Positions 26,205 to 34,945 of a stretch of DNA of 64,000 nucleotides are shown here, one piece after another; the stretch's first letter is position 1, and each line of letters opens with the position of its first letter. The position numbers were made by a program, and so were the translations under genes. Source of the DNA: an uncultured beta proteobacterium (lineage in GTDB: Bacteria > Pseudomonadota > Gammaproteobacteria > Burkholderiales > SG8-41); assembly GCA_903889565.1 (NCBI GenBank), contig CAISYC010000064.1, positions 1 through 64,000 of the forward strand. The letters run 5' to 3'. The notes below the pieces were generated by a model. It was not told the origin of the DNA, made no database searches, and saw only the letters and a program-made list of their open reading frames with translations.

Positions 26205-27173
26205 ATGAATCAGCAACTGTTCCGTACGTTGTCCGAAGTCGCCGCCGCGATCATTTGCGTGCTTGCAGCCGGCGCCGCGCAGGCGCAACCCTGCCCCGAA
26301 AAAAACATCATCTACTGGCAGGCATTTCCCGCCGGCGGCGAATCGGATATCGCCGGCCGTCACCAGCAGGTGCTGCTGAAGAAGCGCTGCCCGAAAATCG
26401 AAATGGTCATGCAGTACAAGCCCGGTGCCGGCGGCGGATTGCTGTGGGGCCAGCTGAACGGGCTGCCCGGCGACGGCTACAACATCGCCGGCGTCAATCT
26501 GCCGCACATCTTCCTGCAGCCGCTCGAAGGCGATGTGCAATACAAGACCGAGGACATCACGCCGGTCTACTGGTTTCACTACACGCCGGACGCGATCATC
26601 GTCGCCAACGACAGCCCGATCAAAACCTTTCAGGATCTGATCCGCATGGCCAAGGCACAGCCGGGCAAGCTGACGCTGGCGGGTTCCGGGCTTAATTCGG
26701 CCAACCATGTTGCCCACGAAAAACTCGACGGCCTGGCCGGCATCCAGACCACCTATGTGCCGTTCAAGGGCACCGGCGACCTCACCACCGCGGTGATCGG
26801 CCAGCATGTCACCGGCGCAATGTCCTACTCGGCCTTTGCCATCAACACCAAAGAGAAAGTGCGCGCGCTGGCGGTGGCGCTGGACAAGCGCCATCCGCTG
26901 CTGCCCGATGTGCCGACCTTCAAGGAACTCGGCTTCGACTGGGTCGATGGCGCCTATCGCGGCATCGGCGTGCCGAAATCGACGCCGCCCGAGGTCAAAA
27001 AGCGTCTCTCCGACCTGTGGGCTGCGCTCAACGCCGATCCGGAAATGAAGGAACTCGCATTCAAGAGCGGCTTTGAACTGGTCAATATCGGTACCGACAA
27101 AATGGACGCGTTCATGAAGGAACGGCAGGCCGCCTACATGGTGTCCGCCAAGCGCCTTGGCCTGATCAAATAG
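26205..27173 (+). CDS. Bug/TctC-type tricarboxylate-binding receptor
   Basis: This is a periplasmic solute receptor of the Bug (TctC) family, which captures carboxylates for the TctAB-type tripartite transporter or serves in sensing. It has a signal peptide ending near AAQAQ, then IIYWQAFPAGGESDIAGR, the YVPFKGTGDLTTAVIGQHV block and DVPTFKELGFDWVDG. It is divergent from the other six Bug proteins here (QYKPGAGGG and GDGYNIAG in place of ENRPGAGG and PDGYTL). GGAGGAAG at 26192-26199 supports ATG 26205 (322 residues). It is the only gene on the plus strand in the central region and ends at a strong terminator. Confidence 0.85.
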   Translation: MNQQLFRTLSEVAAAIICVLAAGAAQAQPCPEKNIIYWQAFPAGGESDIAGRHQQVLLKKRCPKIEMVMQYKPGAGGGLLWGQLNGLPGDGYNIAGVNLPHIFLQPLEGDVQYKTEDITPVYWFHYTPDAIIVANDSPIKTFQDLIRMAKAQPGKLTLAGSGLNSANHVAHEKLDGLAGIQTTYVPFKGTGDLTTAVIGQHVTGAMSYSAFAINTKEKVRALAVALDKRHPLLPDVPTFKELGFDWVDGAYRGIGVPKSTPPEVKKRLSDLWAALNADPEMKELAFKSGFELVNIGTDKMDAFMKERQAAYMVSAKRLGLIK

Positions 27174-27190
27174 GCTGATCGACCGGCATG

Positions 27191-27220
27191 AAAAACGGGG
27201 CCTCGCGGCCCCGTTTTTTT
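27191..27220. terminator. Bidirectional intrinsic terminator
   Basis: AAAAACGGGGCC and GGCCCCGTTTTT form a perfect 12-bp stem around a TCGC loop, with a T-run on the right and an A-run on the left. It ends the rightward Bug gene and can equally stop the leftward propeller gene transcript that terminates at 27250. Confidence 0.92.
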
Positions 27221-27249
27221 CGCCTGCAACGCGCGGAAGCCGCGTCCAC

Positions 27250-28902
27250 TCAATCGAGCGGCTCGACCTTGACGATGGAGGCGCCGTGGTTGCTGCCCAC
27301 CCACAGCGTGCCCGGTGTCGTCGATTCGTCGATAAACACGCGGCGGATGTTGGTCGGGCGCGGCAACATGTATTCGGTGTATTGGCCGCTTTTGACGTCG
27401 AGGCGCGCCACGCGATCGGTCAGCATCGAACCGGTCCACGCCTCGCCGTTGCGACCGGCCACCGCATCGTACGGCGCGCTCCATGGCGTCGGCACTTTCC
27501 ATTCCGTAATCCGTTCGGTCTTCGGATCGAACATGCCGATGGCGTCGCCCTGATATTCGCCGAACCATAAACGGCCTTGCTCATCGACGCGCCCGCGCCG
27601 CGGGCGCGAATTCGGTGTCGGCGTTTCGTAGACCACGGCATTGCGGGTTTTCGCGTCAATCTTCACGATGTTGCCGGCGGCGAAGTCGAGCAGATAGGCG
27701 TTGTTCTGCGCGTCCGAATGTATGCCGTAGGTGCCGATGCGTTTGCCGGTGCGCGGGTCCTTGAAATTGCCGAGATTCTCGAACTGGTTGGAAAGCAGAT
27801 CGAGCCGGTAGATATTGCCGACGTCTGAATTCTTGATCCACGCCTTGCTGTCGACCGGCGTGCCGGTAAGCGCCAGATGGCCGAGCTGGCCGCCGTCGCT
27901 GTCCCACTCCTTGGGTGTCTGCCAGATCTGGAATTTTTCGGTCTTTTTGTCGAATTTCGCAATCGCGCTTTGATACATCACGCCGACCCAGGGGTTGTCG
28001 TCGCGGTCGAATTCAAGATCGAGCGTGCCTTCCGGCCAGCCGGGCTTGACCACCGGAATCGGATACTGCGTCACCTTGCCGGTCTTCGGGTCCATCCTGC
28101 CGAGGAACATCTGGCCGAAGTCGGAATACCAGACATTGCCGGCACGGTCGAGCACGACATCGTGCGGCTGAATAATTTGATTCGGCAGGTCGTATTCCGT
28201 GATGATGACGCGCGTCGATTTGCCCTTCAGCCGCGGCAGGGTCTGCAAGGGAAACGACCAGGTCTGCTGCTGGCTCAGATTGACGCTTGCCAGCCATTCC
28301 GCGGTCTTTCTGCCGTCGCCGCCGCGCTGAACGTCGCGAATCGCGCTGCCGGACAGGCGTTGCGGCTTGAGCGGCGTGCTGCCCGGATAATATCCGGCCA
28401 TGCGCTGGAAGATTTGCATGAAACCGTCGGCATCATAGGTCGATTTCATGATGCGCTCGAGGGTATGGCAGGTATTGCAGTTGAGCAGGAAACGTTTCTG
28501 CTCGACCGTGCCCGGCATGCTCAGCATCCATTCCGCATTGGTCAGGCTGGCGGAGAGATTTCTGACCTTCTTGAGTTTGATGTTGGCAGACGCCTCACCG
28601 CCCGCGACCACGTCCGCAGCACTCGAGCCGTCGAGTTCATAACCGGCGGCGCGCGCCTTCAGTGTGTAATGGCCGGGTTCAAGCCGTGCTGCCGGAAATG
28701 CATAGCGCCCGGTTGCGTCGGTCACCACGCTGACGCTGATCGTGGAGCCGTCCTTTTTGGCGCTGACGACGACGCCTTCCATTTTGCCTTCCTCGGTGGA
28801 ACTGACCTCGCCGCTCAAGGCGCGGGCTGGCTGCGCCTGCGCCGTCGTCAGGCAATAACAGATAACAGCCAAGCCTGTGATGCAGCGGATGACATTATTC
28901 AT
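27250..28902 (-). CDS. Exported virginiamycin-B-lyase-like beta-propeller with CxxCH motif
   Basis: ATG 28902 follows GGAGGA and opens a signal peptide (cleavage near TTAQAQ), 550 residues in all. Residues about 30-110 look like a carboxypeptidase-regulatory or CnaB-like beta-sandwich (GRYAFPAARLEPGHYTLKARAAGYEL). C142-N-T-C145-H146 is a possible haem c or metal site. From about 195 on, repeated blades (NVWYSDFG, FLGRMDPKTGKVTQYPI, RLWFGEYQGDAIGMFDPKTERITEW) match Vgb/streptogramin-lyase-type six- or seven-bladed propellers. It is probably periplasmic. A true antibiotic lyase role is unlikely; a lactonase- or dehydrogenase-like enzyme fits as well. Confidence 0.8.
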   Translation of the reverse strand: MNNVIRCITGLAVICYCLTTAQAQPARALSGEVSSTEEGKMEGVVVSAKKDGSTISVSVVTDATGRYAFPAARLEPGHYTLKARAAGYELDGSSAADVVAGGEASANIKLKKVRNLSASLTNAEWMLSMPGTVEQKRFLLNCNTCHTLERIMKSTYDADGFMQIFQRMAGYYPGSTPLKPQRLSGSAIRDVQRGGDGRKTAEWLASVNLSQQQTWSFPLQTLPRLKGKSTRVIITEYDLPNQIIQPHDVVLDRAGNVWYSDFGQMFLGRMDPKTGKVTQYPIPVVKPGWPEGTLDLEFDRDDNPWVGVMYQSAIAKFDKKTEKFQIWQTPKEWDSDGGQLGHLALTGTPVDSKAWIKNSDVGNIYRLDLLSNQFENLGNFKDPRTGKRIGTYGIHSDAQNNAYLLDFAAGNIVKIDAKTRNAVVYETPTPNSRPRRGRVDEQGRLWFGEYQGDAIGMFDPKTERITEWKVPTPWSAPYDAVAGRNGEAWTGSMLTDRVARLDVKSGQYTEYMLPRPTNIRRVFIDESTTPGTLWVGSNHGASIVKVEPLD

Positions 28903-28989
28903 ACCGTTCCTCCGATGGTTAGCCGGCAACGCCCGCGGCTGCCTGCACGTCTGTTTTTGCAATGCGCCGGCGTCCATCCGACGACAACG

Positions 28990-30447
28990 CTATTTGAAAT
29001 TCGCGAGTTTGCGCGCCGCCCCGGTCGGTTCGAGGATGTGCAGGCCGGTGTTGTTGCGATCGACGATGTAGACGTAGCCGCGGTCATCGACCTCGACGGC
29101 GTTGGTGACGATGGCAACCTTGCAGTTTTCCTCCTTGTGCCCGGCAATCACGCCTCGTTCGCCGCCGGGGCAGCTCGGCACCGTGTTCTTGTTGGTGGCC
29201 GGGATGTAGTAGCCAACTTCACGAATTGCATACGGGTCGCGCACATCGAGCACGCGCAGGCCGGCGTTGAACCAGGCCACAAAGACCAGCCGCTTGTGGT
29301 AGATCGGCGTCAGGTTCATCTGCGCCTGATGCGGCCCGAAGCGCGCGCCGCGGGTGCAGAAATTGCCGAGTTTTTCCGGCACGCGGAAATTGGCCACGCC
29401 GAGCGGTTCCTTTTCATGCGTAACATCCACCACGTAGAGCATCTGCGGCTCTTCCTTGCATTCGTTTTCGATCGCCTCCGGCATCACGAGCACGAAATCG
29501 CGTTTGCTGCCCTTGCTGTATTTCGCGAACTCCGGAATGTCCATGCCGATCAGCGGATAGACGGCGTGCACGGCCTGCGAACGGCCGATGCGCATGAACG
29601 AGATCTGCGGATACAGCAGGTTCTCCGGCGTCGGCTCCGGCGGCCCTTCGAGCAGTTTCTTGCGATCGACGATCTGCAAGGCGCCGTCGCCGAGATTGCC
29701 GTAGCCGAAATAGAGGCGGTTACCCTGCACGCCGGTCGAAAACGCGCCGTGACCGTCGTGGAAACGCGGATTCTCCGGCTTCGGCGCCGTCGGCTCCTGA
29801 CCGGGCAGACCGAAGTTGCGGATGAATTTCGGATTGGCCGGATCGGAGAGGTCGTAGACCTGGGTCATGCGCCGCACACGCCAGTCGGGCACGCCGGAAA
29901 CGATATAGGCGATGCCGGTGTCGCATTCCCAGAACTGTTCGTGCGTGGTGCGCAGCTTGTCCGACACCGTGGCGATACGCAGCGGGTTTTCCGGATCGCT
30001 GACGTCCCACATTTCATGAATGCTCGAACCGGCAGCGCGCAGCATGTAGAACTTGTTGGGGTCGCCTTTCGGCAGATCGCGGCCGGCGCAGACCTTGACC
30101 ATCTGCGCGCCGCTGCCCGCGCCTTCCGCCACCAGCGAACGCGATTCCGACGGGATGTGATACAGATATTTTGGTTTATGCGGATCGGTCACATCCAGAA
30201 TCGAAGTGCCGTTCGCCTCTTTCTGCCCGGTCAGCGCATTCACGCTCTCGCCGCCGAAATGGCCGATATAGGCAATCCAGCGCTTGCCCTGTTGCGTAAT
30301 CGCGATCTCGAAGCCGGTGCGTCCCTGCAGATCGCTGGCGCCGACGAGTCGCATGTTGCTTGCGGACGCGCCATGGCCGGCGGGCTGGGCCGCCGCTGCC
30401 AAAACCTGCATCGCCGAAAGAATGATCGTGGCTATAAGTCGTTTCAT
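28990..30447 (-). CDS. LVIVD-repeat secreted protein (1 of 3)
   Basis: This 485-residue precursor begins with a Sec signal peptide (cleavage near AAAAQ). The mature part consists of LVIVD-type propeller repeats (TSILDVTDPHKPKYLYHI, EMWDVSDPENPLRI, TQVYDLSDPANPKFIRN, LRVLDVRDPYAIREVGYY). The motif FCTRGARFGPH is shared with the two other family members here. The closest relative is the next gene upstream (30641-32089), with continuous similarity over its whole length, so the pair arose by tandem duplication. ATG 30447 after GGGAAC is favoured over ATG 30459. Function is unknown; extracytoplasmic binding or catalysis is likely. Confidence 0.75.
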   Translation of the reverse strand: MKRLIATIILSAMQVLAAAAQPAGHGASASNMRLVGASDLQGRTGFEIAITQQGKRWIAYIGHFGGESVNALTGQKEANGTSILDVTDPHKPKYLYHIPSESRSLVAEGAGSGAQMVKVCAGRDLPKGDPNKFYMLRAAGSSIHEMWDVSDPENPLRIATVSDKLRTTHEQFWECDTGIAYIVSGVPDWRVRRMTQVYDLSDPANPKFIRNFGLPGQEPTAPKPENPRFHDGHGAFSTGVQGNRLYFGYGNLGDGALQIVDRKKLLEGPPEPTPENLLYPQISFMRIGRSQAVHAVYPLIGMDIPEFAKYSKGSKRDFVLVMPEAIENECKEEPQMLYVVDVTHEKEPLGVANFRVPEKLGNFCTRGARFGPHQAQMNLTPIYHKRLVFVAWFNAGLRVLDVRDPYAIREVGYYIPATNKNTVPSCPGGERGVIAGHKEENCKVAIVTNAVEVDDRGYVYIVDRNNTGLHILEPTGAARKLANFK

Positions 30448-30489
30448 CGGTGTTCCCATTCGAACAGTATTCCTGAGCAGCTGATCCCT

Positions 30490-30575
30490 TACCCCTTGAG
30501 GGGGGATGAACAGGATGAGGGTGATTGCGGCTGCTTACCCCTGACCCTGCCCCTCTCCCTCAGGCGAAGAGGGAA
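30490..30575. repeat. REP-like hairpins between the two LVIVD genes
   Basis: CCCCTTGAGGGG at 30493-30504 forms a small hairpin. ACCCCTGACCCTGCCCCTCTCCC followed by GAAGAGGGAAC (30537-30575) resembles the element at 227-266. The region 30448-30640 has no coding potential that I can support. Confidence 0.45.
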
Positions 30576-30640
30576 CCTTCCAGGTGGCTTTTAACTATGC
30601 AGTAAAGATGGCGCGGCGCCCCCACGAGACCATGCATTCC

Positions 30641-32089
30641 CTACTTCGCCGGATAACTCGCCAACGCACGCGCGCTGCCGGTCAGATCGAGAATATGCAA
30701 ACCGGTGTCGGAACGATCGGTGATGTAGATATACCCGCGATCATCGACCTCGACATTATTGGTCTGGATCGGCGCCTTGCAGGTGGCCGGATTACGCCGC
30801 CGCACACAGGTCGGATCCGGTTTGGTATCCGGGGTCACCGCCGGAATGTAATAAGCGACTTCCTTCGGCTGGTAGGGATTGCGGATGTCGAGCACGCGCA
30901 GGCCGGCGCTGAACCACGACACAAAAATCAGCTTCTTGTAGAAAATCGGCGTCATGTTCTCGTTCGAGGCATGCGCGCCGAAACGCGCGCCGCGGTCGCA
31001 GAAATTGCCGCTCGCCTCCCTGACCGTCCAGTTGGAAACACCGAAGGGTTTGGTTTCCTGCGTGATGTCGATAAACCACACCTGCTGGTTGGCCTCGCGG
31101 CATTCGTCGTTGATCGATTCATCGACGGCGACGATGAAATTGCGCTTGCTGTCGCGGTTCTTTTTGAAATCCTCGATCTCCATATCGAGCAGCGGAAACA
31201 CCGTGTGCGCGCCGATGTTGGTCGGAAATTCAAGCCGGCTTACCTGCGGGTAATCGAGATTCTCGCGCGTGACTTCCTTCGGCCCGTTAAGCAGCTTGTC
31301 GCGATCGACGATCTGCAGGATGCCGAACTTGTTGTTGCCATGCCCCATGTAGATGCGGTTGCGCTGCGGTCCGGTCGAAATCATGCCGTGCAATTCGAAC
31401 GGCGGCTGGCCGGTCGCGCCCGGCTGCTGGCCGTCGAGGCCGTAATCGCGGATGAATACCGGCTTGGCCGGATCGGACAGATCGTAGACCTTGGTCATGC
31501 GGCGCACGCGCCAGTCCTTCGGTCCCGCAACGAGGTAGGCGATGCCGGTGTCGCATTCCCACCAGCTCTTGTGCGTGCTGCGCAGGTTGCCGACGATGAC
31601 GCTCATGCGCTGCGGTTTTTCCGGCACCGTTACGTCCCACATTTCATGCGCCTGGTCGCCGAACACGCGCAGCATGTAAAACTTTGCCGGATCACCCTTC
31701 GGCAACTGCTTGCCGGAACAAATGCGCACCATCTGCGCGCCGCCGGCCTCGCCTTCGCCGAGTTCGCCCGGAATATGCACGAGGTATTTCGGCGCCTTCG
31801 GATCGGTCACGTCGAGAATAGAGGTGCCGTTGTTTTCCAGCAGGCCGGTCTGCGGATTGACGCGCTGGCCGCCGTGGTGTCCGATGTAGGCGATCCAGCG
31901 GCCGTTCTGCTCGACGATGACCGGCTGATAGGCGCTGCGCGCCTGCAGATTGTTGAAACCGACCAGCCGCATGTTGTAGGCCTCGGCCTGCGTATCCGGA
32001 CGATCCGGATTCACCACCGGCGTACTTTGACAGCCGGCCAGCCACGCCAGCACCACTGCCGCAACGGCGGCGCGCAAACCCTTCGACAT
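30641..32089 (-). CDS. LVIVD-repeat lipoprotein (2 of 3)
   Basis: ATG 32089, preceded by GGGGGA, opens a lipoprotein signal with lipobox LAGC (Cys near 20), so the 482-residue protein is membrane-anchored, unlike its soluble paralogue. Repeats such as TSILDVTDPKAPKYLVHI, EMWDVTVPEKPQRM, TKVYDLSDPAKPVFIRD and LRVLDIRNPYQPKEVAYY form a beta-propeller. FCDRGARFGAH carries the shared Cys/His motif, and ECDTGIAYLV, ICSGKQLPKGDP and CVRRRNPATCKA supply further cysteines. The full-length match to the neighbouring copy shows tandem duplication. The adjacent molybdenum hydroxylase genes lie upstream on the same strand. Confidence 0.75.
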   Translation of the reverse strand: MSKGLRAAVAAVVLAWLAGCQSTPVVNPDRPDTQAEAYNMRLVGFNNLQARSAYQPVIVEQNGRWIAYIGHHGGQRVNPQTGLLENNGTSILDVTDPKAPKYLVHIPGELGEGEAGGAQMVRICSGKQLPKGDPAKFYMLRVFGDQAHEMWDVTVPEKPQRMSVIVGNLRSTHKSWWECDTGIAYLVAGPKDWRVRRMTKVYDLSDPAKPVFIRDYGLDGQQPGATGQPPFELHGMISTGPQRNRIYMGHGNNKFGILQIVDRDKLLNGPKEVTRENLDYPQVSRLEFPTNIGAHTVFPLLDMEIEDFKKNRDSKRNFIVAVDESINDECREANQQVWFIDITQETKPFGVSNWTVREASGNFCDRGARFGAHASNENMTPIFYKKLIFVSWFSAGLRVLDIRNPYQPKEVAYYIPAVTPDTKPDPTCVRRRNPATCKAPIQTNNVEVDDRGYIYITDRSDTGLHILDLTGSARALASYPAK

Positions 32090-32149
32090 GACGCTCCCCC
32101 TGGTTGAAATGAAGCTGCACGTCGCCGCGCGCATGCTCCGGTATTGCGT

Positions 32150-34399
32150 TTACACCGTGCGTTCCGCCCGCGCTTTCATTGCAAGCGTGACCCGCGCGGG
32201 CAGCATCGGCAACTCACGTAGGCGCACGCCGGTCAGCCGGTATACCGCATTTGCGATCGCCGGCGCCACCGGCGCCACGCCGATCTGCCCTGCGCCCGAG
32301 ACATGACCGTGCGCGCCTTCGACAAGTCGAATATCGATATCCGGAATCTCGTCGATACGCGGCACCGGATAATCGTAAAAATTCGACTGCTGCACCTCGC
32401 CGCCCTTGATCGCGATCTGCTCGCGCAAGCCGGCCGAGAGACCCCAGATGATGCCGGTTTCAAGCTGCTGGCGCAGATGTTTCGGCTGGATCGCGGTACC
32501 AGGGTCTGCCACCGCCCAGATTTTATGCACCTTGATCGCGCCGCTGACGCGATCGACCGAGACCTCGACCGCCTCGGCAATCTGGCAGTTCCACGCGCCG
32601 CCGTGGTTGTAGGCCACACCCAAGGCGCGATCCGGCGTGCGCCTGCCGTCCCAATCGCACGCCTTGCGCAGGGTCTCGAGCACCTGCCGTCCGCGCGGGT
32701 CGGTCATCAGGTCGATACGCAGTTGCAGCGGATCCCTGCCCGTTTTCGCCGCCACTTCGTCCATGAACGACTCGACGGCAAAAATCGTAAAACCGTTGCC
32801 GACCGCGTTCCAGTAACCGACGGGCACGCCGCCCAGTTGATGCACGTATTCGTGATGCTTGTTGGGCACGCCGTAGGGCTGCAGCATGCCGACCGCCACC
32901 GAACCATCGAGTCCGGGATTCTGGTCCCACACCACCTTGCGCGCACGCACCAGCACGGAATCGGCGACGAGGCGATGGCTCCAGCCGGTGACCTTGCCGT
33001 CGGCGGCGATGGCAGCATCCATTCGCTGCGCGGTCAGCGGCCGGTAGACGCCGTGTTTGACGTCGTCTTCGCGGCTCCACATGACCTTGACCGGCTTGTT
33101 CATCATTTTCGACAGCGTCACCGCCTCGGCCGTCATCAACTGCTCGGTCTTGGCGCCATAGCCGCCGCCGACAAATGTCGTATTGATGCGGATATCGTCG
33201 GCCGGCACGCCGGTGATTTTCGCGCATACCTGCTGCGCCCACGTTTGCCCCTGCGTCGGCACCCACACATCGACTTCGCTGCCGCGCACCCATGCCGTCG
33301 CATTGAACGGCTCCATGCAGGCATGATGCACATGATCGGTCAGATATTCGGCCGACAGCGTCTGTTTTGCCTGTGTGAATGCAGTCGCGAACTCGCCGGT
33401 GTTGCCGACGGTGCGCCCGCCCTTGCTGCGGTCGCGCGCCAGCGCCGCCCATTCGATTTTTTTCGACTCGCTGTCGTATTTCGATGCCAGTTCGCCGCGG
33501 CGCCACTCGACCTTCAGCACGCGCTTGGCCTTGACCGTCGCCCAGTAATCGGTGCCGAGCACCGCCACCGCGTGATCGAGTTGCACGACCTTGACCACAC
33601 CCTGAATCTTCATCGCCTCGCTGTCGTCGAACGAGAGCGGTCCGTTCTCGGCACCGGTTCCGTACAGCGGATGCGGCGTGTTGGCGATCGGCGAACGCGC
33701 CAGCGACGCGTAGAGCATGCCCGGAATCTGCACATCGATTCCATACTGCGCGCTGCCGTTGACCTTGGCCGGCACATCGACGCGCCGCACGTCGCGGCCG
33801 ATCAGGCGCCACTGCTCGCGCGGCTTCAAATCCTTTTCCGTCACCACCGGCGGATTGTTGACCACTTCGCTGAAGACCGAGATTTCGCCGTAGCTCAATT
33901 CGCGTTTCGACGCCGCATGCACGACCCTGCTCGCCGCCGTCGTGCATTCGGCCACGGGCACGCCCCAGTACTGCGCGGCATTGTGAATCAGAATCTTGCG
34001 CGCCTGCGCGCCTGCAAGACGCATGATCATCCAGTACCCGCGCGTCGAATTGCTGCCGCCCACGCCCTGCACGCCGAAATAACCGGGATTGATGTAGTCC
34101 TTTGCCGCCGGCGCCTGATCGACCTCGACCATCGCCCAGTCGGCATCGAGTTCCTCGGCCAGCATCAGCGGCAGCGAGGTCATGATGCCCTGTCCCATCT
34201 CGGTGGTCGGACACATGATGCCGATCGTGTTGTCAGGCCGGATGTGCACCCACGCGTTCATGATGAGGCCGTCTTCGCAGGCGCGCGCATCGACCACGCG
34301 AAACAGCAGATCGGGACCGAGCGTGACGGCGAGCGCGAGGCCGCCGCCCTTGCGCAAAAATTCACGGCGCGGCAACGGTTCCCGGACAACGGCGCGCAC
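32150..34399 (-). CDS. Molybdenum hydroxylase large subunit (IorB/xanthine dehydrogenase family)
   Basis: This 749-residue protein is the molybdopterin-binding subunit of an isoquinoline/aldehyde/nicotinate oxidoreductase type enzyme. It starts with a Tat-like signal (PLPRREFLRKGGGLALAVTLG), so the holoenzyme is probably exported folded. TTEMGQGIMTSLP, NPGYFGVQGVGGSNSTRGY, EPFNATAWV, GGGYGAKTEQ and the C-terminal GAGQIGVAPVAPAIANAV with its near-terminal active-site region are visible. It hydroxylates an aromatic or aldehyde substrate with water-derived oxygen. The small [2Fe-2S] subunit gene ends one base before its start. No cytochrome c subunit or FAD subunit is present. Confidence 0.9.
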   Translation of the reverse strand: MRAVVREPLPRREFLRKGGGLALAVTLGPDLLFRVVDARACEDGLIMNAWVHIRPDNTIGIMCPTTEMGQGIMTSLPLMLAEELDADWAMVEVDQAPAAKDYINPGYFGVQGVGGSNSTRGYWMIMRLAGAQARKILIHNAAQYWGVPVAECTTAASRVVHAASKRELSYGEISVFSEVVNNPPVVTEKDLKPREQWRLIGRDVRRVDVPAKVNGSAQYGIDVQIPGMLYASLARSPIANTPHPLYGTGAENGPLSFDDSEAMKIQGVVKVVQLDHAVAVLGTDYWATVKAKRVLKVEWRRGELASKYDSESKKIEWAALARDRSKGGRTVGNTGEFATAFTQAKQTLSAEYLTDHVHHACMEPFNATAWVRGSEVDVWVPTQGQTWAQQVCAKITGVPADDIRINTTFVGGGYGAKTEQLMTAEAVTLSKMMNKPVKVMWSREDDVKHGVYRPLTAQRMDAAIAADGKVTGWSHRLVADSVLVRARKVVWDQNPGLDGSVAVGMLQPYGVPNKHHEYVHQLGGVPVGYWNAVGNGFTIFAVESFMDEVAAKTGRDPLQLRIDLMTDPRGRQVLETLRKACDWDGRRTPDRALGVAYNHGGAWNCQIAEAVEVSVDRVSGAIKVHKIWAVADPGTAIQPKHLRQQLETGIIWGLSAGLREQIAIKGGEVQQSNFYDYPVPRIDEIPDIDIRLVEGAHGHVSGAGQIGVAPVAPAIANAVYRLTGVRLRELPMLPARVTLAMKARAERTV

Positions 34400-34400
34400 G

Positions 34401-34868
34401 CTAGGCTCCGCTCGCCGCGCGCTCGATGGCGGCGATGATGCGGCGGTACGAACCGCAGCGGCAGATATTGGGCTTCATATGCGCGATGATCTGCTCGCGC
34501 GTCGGATGCGGGTTGTCTTTCAGCAACGCCGCCGCGCGCATGATCTGCCCCGACTGGCAGTAACCGCACTGCGGCGTTTCCTCGGCGATCCAGGCTTTCT
34601 GCAGCGGATGATCGCTGCTGTTCGAAAGGCCCTCGATCGTCGTCACGCGTGCGCTGCCTAGACTCGCGATCGGGCGCAGACAGGAAAACTCGGCCTTGCC
34701 GTCGATATGCACGGTGCAGGCGCCGCATTGACCGACGCCGCAACCGTATTTGGTGCCCGTGATCTTGAGGTGTTCGCGCAGCACCCACAAAAGCGGCGTG
34801 TCCGGATGCGCGACGACGGTCTGGCGCTTGCCGTTGACCGTGAGCGTAAAGGACGTCATTTGTGCCAT
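34401..34868 (-). CDS. Molybdenum hydroxylase [2Fe-2S] subunit (IorA/CoxS-like)
   Basis: This 155-residue protein has two [2Fe-2S] clusters. The plant-ferredoxin motif is CGVGQCGACTVHIDGKAEFSC, and the second cluster motif is CGYCQSGQIM ... NICRCGSY. It transfers electrons from the molybdenum centre of the following subunit. It has no Tat signal and would ride on that of the large subunit. Gene order small-large with one base between them is typical of Ior/Nic two-subunit enzymes. Confidence 0.93.
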   Translation of the reverse strand: MAQMTSFTLTVNGKRQTVVAHPDTPLLWVLREHLKITGTKYGCGVGQCGACTVHIDGKAEFSCLRPIASLGSARVTTIEGLSNSSDHPLQKAWIAEETPQCGYCQSGQIMRAAALLKDNPHPTREQIIAHMKPNICRCGSYRRIIAAIERAASGA

Positions 34869-34945
34869 AAAACCTCCGGGCCCGCCCTGCGCCGGGGCCT
34901 TCTTCTATTGTATGCCGAGTTCAGGCGGTGCGGGCGGCGCCAGAT

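Noticed and set aside
27250-28902. True virginiamycin B lyase (antibiotic resistance) call
   Set aside because: The protein is exported, carries extra domains and a CxxCH motif, and lies among catabolic genes; only the propeller fold is shared.
27877-30594. 905-codon plus-strand open frame
   Set aside because: Runs antisense to the propeller and LVIVD genes, both with signal peptides and clear repeats; the product is Arg/Ala/His-rich with no motif.
32303-34438. 711-codon plus-strand open frame
   Set aside because: Exact antisense shadow of the molybdenum hydroxylase large subunit.
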